From positions 321,369 through 385,368 of the forward strand of contig NZ_LT630337.1 of NCBI RefSeq assembly GCF_900117315.1: 64,000 nt of DNA, read 5' to 3'. Shown here one piece after another: positions 60,343-64,000 of the stretch. The notes below the pieces were generated by a model. That model was given only the letters and a program-made list of their open reading frames with translations. It did not search any database and was not told the DNA's origin. This DNA comes from Bacillus massilinigeriensis. Its GTDB lineage: Bacteria > Bacillota > Bacilli > Bacillales > Cytobacillaceae. Position numbers and translations under genes: made by a program. How positions within the stretch are numbered: the stretch's first letter is position 1; each line of letters starts with the position of its first letter.

Positions 60343-61635
60343 TCAATTATGGAGACTAACTTTTTCAGTATTTGTAATAGCTCTCAATCTTAATATATAG
60401 ATACCTATTCCAAAGGAAATCCATACAAGCCCTGTTAAGAATCCAGACTTTCCAACGGGTATCAATAAGCCCAAACAGATAACTAATGCTAAAATAGGAA
60501 TAACAGGATAAAGCGGAACGTAGAATTGTATCTCTTTATCTATTGTGGTGATTCTTTTCCTTGAGATGAAAAATGCAATCATTGTAAAGATAAAAGTTAA
60601 TAGGTATAAAAATCCTGTAGCGGTTACAGCTATGTTTATCGAACTTATCATTGTAAAGGCGATTTGAATACCGACTCCAAGTGTAATCGCCCAAATAGGG
60701 GTTTGAAAGCGTGGATGAACATAGGCTATCTTCTTCGGTAATAAGCCATTTCTTCCCATCGCAAATGCAGTTCTTGAAATGGTAATGATAAATGCGTTAC
60801 ATGTAGCTGGTAACGCTAAAACAATGACCAGACTAATAAAGATTGGGCCAAGGTTTCCCAAAAATTGTTGACTGGCTAAAGCAACAGGAACATCAGAAGC
60901 TCCGAATTCTTGCCAAGGTAAAACCCCTATGGATACAAACAATAGCCCCAAATAAAGAAATAGAACAACGATTATTGATGTAAAAATAGCTAAAGGTATC
61001 GTCTTTTTTGGATTTCGTATTTCCTCAGCCGAAGCAACAATCGCATCCCAACCGACAATGGAGAGAAACCCCACTAATGTTGCCTCTAATATTCCAGAAA
61101 ACCCATAAGGGGAAAAAGGTTGATAATATGACAAGTCAACACACTTAATACCCAGGATAAAATATCCAATGAGGACAGCAATCACTGTACATACAATACC
61201 AACTTGCAGTTTTCCGCTGAATTTAATTCCTACTATATTTAATAACCCTAAACCAAGGAGTAGAAGCACTGCACTTAACTTTGGTGGAGCACCAGTAAGA
61301 GCGTTTAAATAATGACCAAAGCCTTGTGAGACAAAACTACTGGCGGCCAACCAAGCTCCCCAATATGCCCAACCAACAATTGTTCCAATGAAACCTCCCA
61401 TCGTTTCTCGTGCATATTCATATGAACCACCAGCCCTTGGATAACGTGATGCTAATTCACCATAGCATAGCCCTAATAATATGGCGAGTAAGGAAGCTAA
61501 AATAAAAGAAACCATAACTGCAGGTCCTGCTTTTCCTGTTGCAACTCCACTAAGAACAAATATCCCTGCTCCTACCATTGCACCAATTCCAAGAGAAGTC
61601 GCTTCTTTCCAACCTAATGTCCTTTGTAACTGCAT
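60343..61635 (-). CDS. APC family amino acid permease
   Basis: A 430-residue protein with 12 helices and the APC start motif GIGAMVGAGIFVLSGVA. GGSYEYARETMGGFIG and GWDAIVASAEEIRNPKKTIP are typical. It imports an amino acid or amine by proton symport; the substrate is unknown. AAAAGGAGAC precedes the ATG. It is downstream of the DUF2000 gene and near a divergent MocR regulator. Confidence 0.88.
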   Translation of the reverse strand: MQLQRTLGWKEATSLGIGAMVGAGIFVLSGVATGKAGPAVMVSFILASLLAILLGLCYGELASRYPRAGGSYEYARETMGGFIGTIVGWAYWGAWLAASSFVSQGFGHYLNALTGAPPKLSAVLLLLGLGLLNIVGIKFSGKLQVGIVCTVIAVLIGYFILGIKCVDLSYYQPFSPYGFSGILEATLVGFLSIVGWDAIVASAEEIRNPKKTIPLAIFTSIIVVLFLYLGLLFVSIGVLPWQEFGASDVPVALASQQFLGNLGPIFISLVIVLALPATCNAFIITISRTAFAMGRNGLLPKKIAYVHPRFQTPIWAITLGVGIQIAFTMISSINIAVTATGFLYLLTFIFTMIAFFISRKRITTIDKEIQFYVPLYPVIPILALVICLGLLIPVGKSGFLTGLVWISFGIGIYILRLRAITNTEKVSLHN

Positions 61636-61661
61636 TCAAATGTCTCCTTTTAATTATCAGA

Positions 61662-62072
61662 TTAGCGTAAAAGCGGTAGACTTCCTGTTAATTTATTGAC
61701 GTGTTTTTTATTTCCATAAACCGCAATCCCCAGATATTGAATATCACCAGAAGAAGAAGAGGCGATTTTATTCATATAGTCATCATAGTTCTTAGTCATT
61801 TGAGCCATATTGGAAAAATCGACAAGAAATAAGTCTGGATAATCGGAAGCTATAGTTTCCCGTAATTCTTTAATCATTACTCCCGAACCTTTCAATATTG
61901 GGATTGGAGTGGTTGTAATCCCTTCATGAGTGTGACCATCACCATCGACTACAACAGAGCCAATAATTCCTTCAATTTTCTTTCCTAATGTTAAAGCTAA
62001 CACTGCCGAAGTATTGGTAATTAACCCAAGTGGCAATTCTGAGTCAATCACCATTACACATTTTTTCTCCAT
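61662..62072 (-). CDS. DUF2000 family protein
   Basis: A 136-residue protein with the DUF2000 pattern (KKCVMVIDSELPLGLITNTS, GHTHEGITTTPIPILKG). The family is uncharacterised and is often near amino-acid genes. It is upstream of the APC gene (26 bp) and divergent from the MocR gene. Confidence 0.82.
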   Translation of the reverse strand: MEKKCVMVIDSELPLGLITNTSAVLALTLGKKIEGIIGSVVVDGDGHTHEGITTTPIPILKGSGVMIKELRETIASDYPDLFLVDFSNMAQMTKNYDDYMNKIASSSSGDIQYLGIAVYGNKKHVNKLTGSLPLLR

Positions 62073-62210
62073 GATTGTTATGTACCTCCTATAATCTGTT
62101 CAATTGTTTATAAATTGTGATTCTCCTTTACGGTATCATGATAAAATGGTTAGAATAAGAGCCAATTTAGGATGACTTTTTAAGTACCAATTTTGAGGGG
62201 AGAGAAATGT

Positions 62211-63608
62211 ATGCTTTGGATTCCAATTGACCGTACACTGGATATTCCTTTAAAGAGGCAAGTCTATGAATACATACGAAAATTAATTTTAAATGGTGAG
62301 CTAAAAGCGGGAGACAAGCTACCTGCTACTCGTGAATGTGCTTCTCAGTTGGGAATCTCACGCAATGTCGTGATTGAGGCGTTTGAGCAATTATTGGCGG
62401 AAGGATATATCGTTGGGCATCAAGGTTCAGGTACTTTTGTAGCCGAAGGGACATTTTTGGAGCAAATGCAGGAGGAACAAACAACAACTCTGGAAATTTC
62501 AGAAGAGGGTATGCAGGAAAAAGGTGTGATTGATTTTCGGTCAGGGATACCTGCCTTAGACATGTTTCCAAAAAAGGATTGGGGGAGGTTGGCAAAAGAA
62601 GTATGTTTAGAAGCTCCTGATTATACCTTTGGATATGACCATCCTGAAGGGCGTTTGGAATTAAGAAAGATTCTTTCACAATATCTAAGAAGAACAAGAG
62701 GGGTAAAATGCCATGCAGACCAAATCGTTATTACATCAGGAGCGACCCAAGCCTTTTCTTTGATAACGAAGCTCCTGCTTTCTCAGGATGATAAGGTTAT
62801 TATTGAAGACCCTATTACAAATGAAATTCAAACTATTTTTACATCGACTGGGGCAACTCTAATCCCGATAGCTGTTGATGAACAAGGAATGCGAACAGAC
62901 TTGCTTTCAGTTGGTGAAAAACCAAAATTCATTTTTGTAACACCATCCCATCAGTTTCCATTAGGCAGTATTTTGCCGATTCAACGCAGAATTCAACTCA
63001 TTCAGTATGCAAGAGCAAACGAGTGTTATATTGTCGAGGATGATTATGATAGTGAATTTCGCTATGATGGCGAACCCATCAGTTCCCTTCAAGGTTTGGA
63101 TTCTGAAAGAGTAATTTATGTTGGAACATTTAGCAAAAATCTTTCTCCAGCCTTACGAATGGGCTATCTGGTGCTTCCTCAAGCCCTCATTGAGCGTTGC
63201 AGAAGTCTTAAATGGTTTCATGACCTTCACACTCCATCACTGAATCAAATGCTCCTTGCACGTTTTATTGAAGAAGGATTGCTGGACCGTCATATTCGTA
63301 AAATGAGAAAAGTTTACATGAAGAGAAGGGAAGTATTAAGAAAAGCATTGACTCGTGAGTTTGGACAATCAGTGGATATTTTAGGTGACTCTACTGGTCT
63401 ACATCTTATTGCAGAATTTAAAGAGGTTGGGTTTACAGAGAAGTTAATAGAAAGACTCTATCAAAGCAATGTCAAGGTGTATCCCGTAGAACACCATACT
63501 ATCCAAAAAGGCAGACACGTAAATAAAGTAATACTGGGCTATGGCAATTTAAGAGAAGAAGAAATAGAAGAAGGGGTTTGCCGAACAAGAATAATTTTAA
63601 GAGATTAA
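62211..63608 (+). CDS. MocR/PdxR-type GntR-aminotransferase regulator
   Basis: A 465-residue protein. The GntR HTH (about 8-75) reads PLKRQVYEYIRKLILNGELK and GDKLPATRECASQLGISRNV. The class I aminotransferase-like domain (110-460) has the PLP lysine in YVGTFSKNLSPALRMGYL. Such proteins sense PLP or amines and usually control a divergent gene. ATG 62211 follows GAGGGGAGAG. It is divergent from the DUF2000-APC pair. Confidence 0.88.
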   Translation: MLWIPIDRTLDIPLKRQVYEYIRKLILNGELKAGDKLPATRECASQLGISRNVVIEAFEQLLAEGYIVGHQGSGTFVAEGTFLEQMQEEQTTTLEISEEGMQEKGVIDFRSGIPALDMFPKKDWGRLAKEVCLEAPDYTFGYDHPEGRLELRKILSQYLRRTRGVKCHADQIVITSGATQAFSLITKLLLSQDDKVIIEDPITNEIQTIFTSTGATLIPIAVDEQGMRTDLLSVGEKPKFIFVTPSHQFPLGSILPIQRRIQLIQYARANECYIVEDDYDSEFRYDGEPISSLQGLDSERVIYVGTFSKNLSPALRMGYLVLPQALIERCRSLKWFHDLHTPSLNQMLLARFIEEGLLDRHIRKMRKVYMKRREVLRKALTREFGQSVDILGDSTGLHLIAEFKEVGFTEKLIERLYQSNVKVYPVEHHTIQKGRHVNKVILGYGNLREEEIEEGVCRTRIILRD

Positions 63609-63660
63609 AATAATATCATTTTATTAGGGTTATATACTTGAATAATGGGGGTGGAATAGT

Positions 63661-64000
63661 TTGGACAAATTATTATTTCTTGTCATTTCGTGTTTATTTG
63701 TTATAAGTGTGACTGGTTGTTCTGAAAATGAGGCATATGGGTCAGAAGAAGCCATTAAAAGAGGTGATGTTGTTTATCAGAATGAAGTCATCAATTTAGA
63801 AAGGTTTGAACAGTTCTTAAATAACCTATCTAATAACAAAGAGGACAAGATACGAGTTACTGGCTATACGCACGAAGGAGACCCGATATTTCAGGATTTG
63901 CAATTTGATGGAAAGGTCATTCAATATCGTTATGACAATTCAAATGATGAATTTGCAGGAAATGATAAGGGAGTACAGACGGATGTTTGTACAGAAATTG
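63661..64000 (+). CDS. DUF4362 family lipoprotein, cut by the window end
   Basis: A TTG start follows GGGGGTGG. The lipobox VTGC (Cys near residue 20) follows a hydrophobic signal. RGDVVYQNEVINLERFEQFL, KIRVTGYTHEGDPIFQDLQF and DGKVIQYRYDNS match DUF4362. The function is unknown. The 3' end lies beyond the window. Confidence 0.8.
   Translation, partial: MDKLLFLVISCLFVISVTGCSENEAYGSEEAIKRGDVVYQNEVINLERFEQFLNNLSNNKEDKIRVTGYTHEGDPIFQDLQFDGKVIQYRYDNSNDEFAGNDKGVQTDVCTEI

Overview
The window looks like chromosomal DNA of a low-GC, endospore-forming, flagellated Bacillaceae bacterium. It carries a LiaIHFSR cell-envelope stress operon, motA-motB, a sinI/sinR pair, pdaA (spore cortex), topB, mscL and a long block collinear with the Bacillus subtilis yfk-yfj region (yfkK, J, I, H, F, E, D, AB, pdaA). 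Strong AGGAGG ribosome binding sites and TTG/GTG starts also fit. I cannot fix the genus.

Layout. 0-9 kb: two short tandem-repeat blocks, a secreted LysM-CAP protein, liaI-liaH-liaF-liaS-liaR, an ABC-F ATPase behind an apparent leader peptide and double terminator, and a SpoVB-like flippase. 9-19 kb: mostly minus strand, with a TetR/SDR pair sharing an operator sequence, a MarR-controlled heterodimeric ABC exporter, a BI-1 family protein, MscL, an M29 aminopeptidase and an MFS pump. 19-25 kb: topB, a second MFS pump, a complete ~200 bp palindromic dispersed repeat and small genes. 25-31 kb: motAB, then a c-di-GMP-I riboswitch in front of a sinI-like gene that converges on sinR, a methionine aminopeptidase and an HD-GYP protein. 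31-45.4 kb: the yfk-yfj backbone with a class I fumarase between an SE1561-family gene and pdaA, ending with a TrmA-type RNA methyltransferase.

45.4-60.3 kb is different. Genes are short and mostly unrecognisable, with long non-coding gaps and several broken genes: one with an internal TGA, one RecU-like gene lacking a normal start codon, and truncated and spliced pieces. It contains DNA-binding proteins with conspicuous palindromes, a possible ADP-ribosyltransferase fold, a possible nuclease-like protein, zinc-ribbon proteins, a GyrI-like protein and a GNAT-YoaP protein. It looks like an old, decaying accessory island, but I see no integrase, transposase or attachment site. 60.3-64 kb holds an APC permease, a DUF2000 protein, a divergent MocR-type regulator and a DUF4362 lipoprotein cut by the window end.

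Most interesting points: (1) a c-di-GMP aptamer directly upstream of the SinR antagonist SinI, with an HD-GYP gene 1.5 kb away; (2) arrays of CGCG-centred motifs with a strict 20-21 bp period at three intergenic loci plus a two-copy remnant; (3) an attenuator-like leader before the ABC-F gene; (4) several perfect palindromes beside regulators. No tRNA, rRNA or CRISPR array was found.
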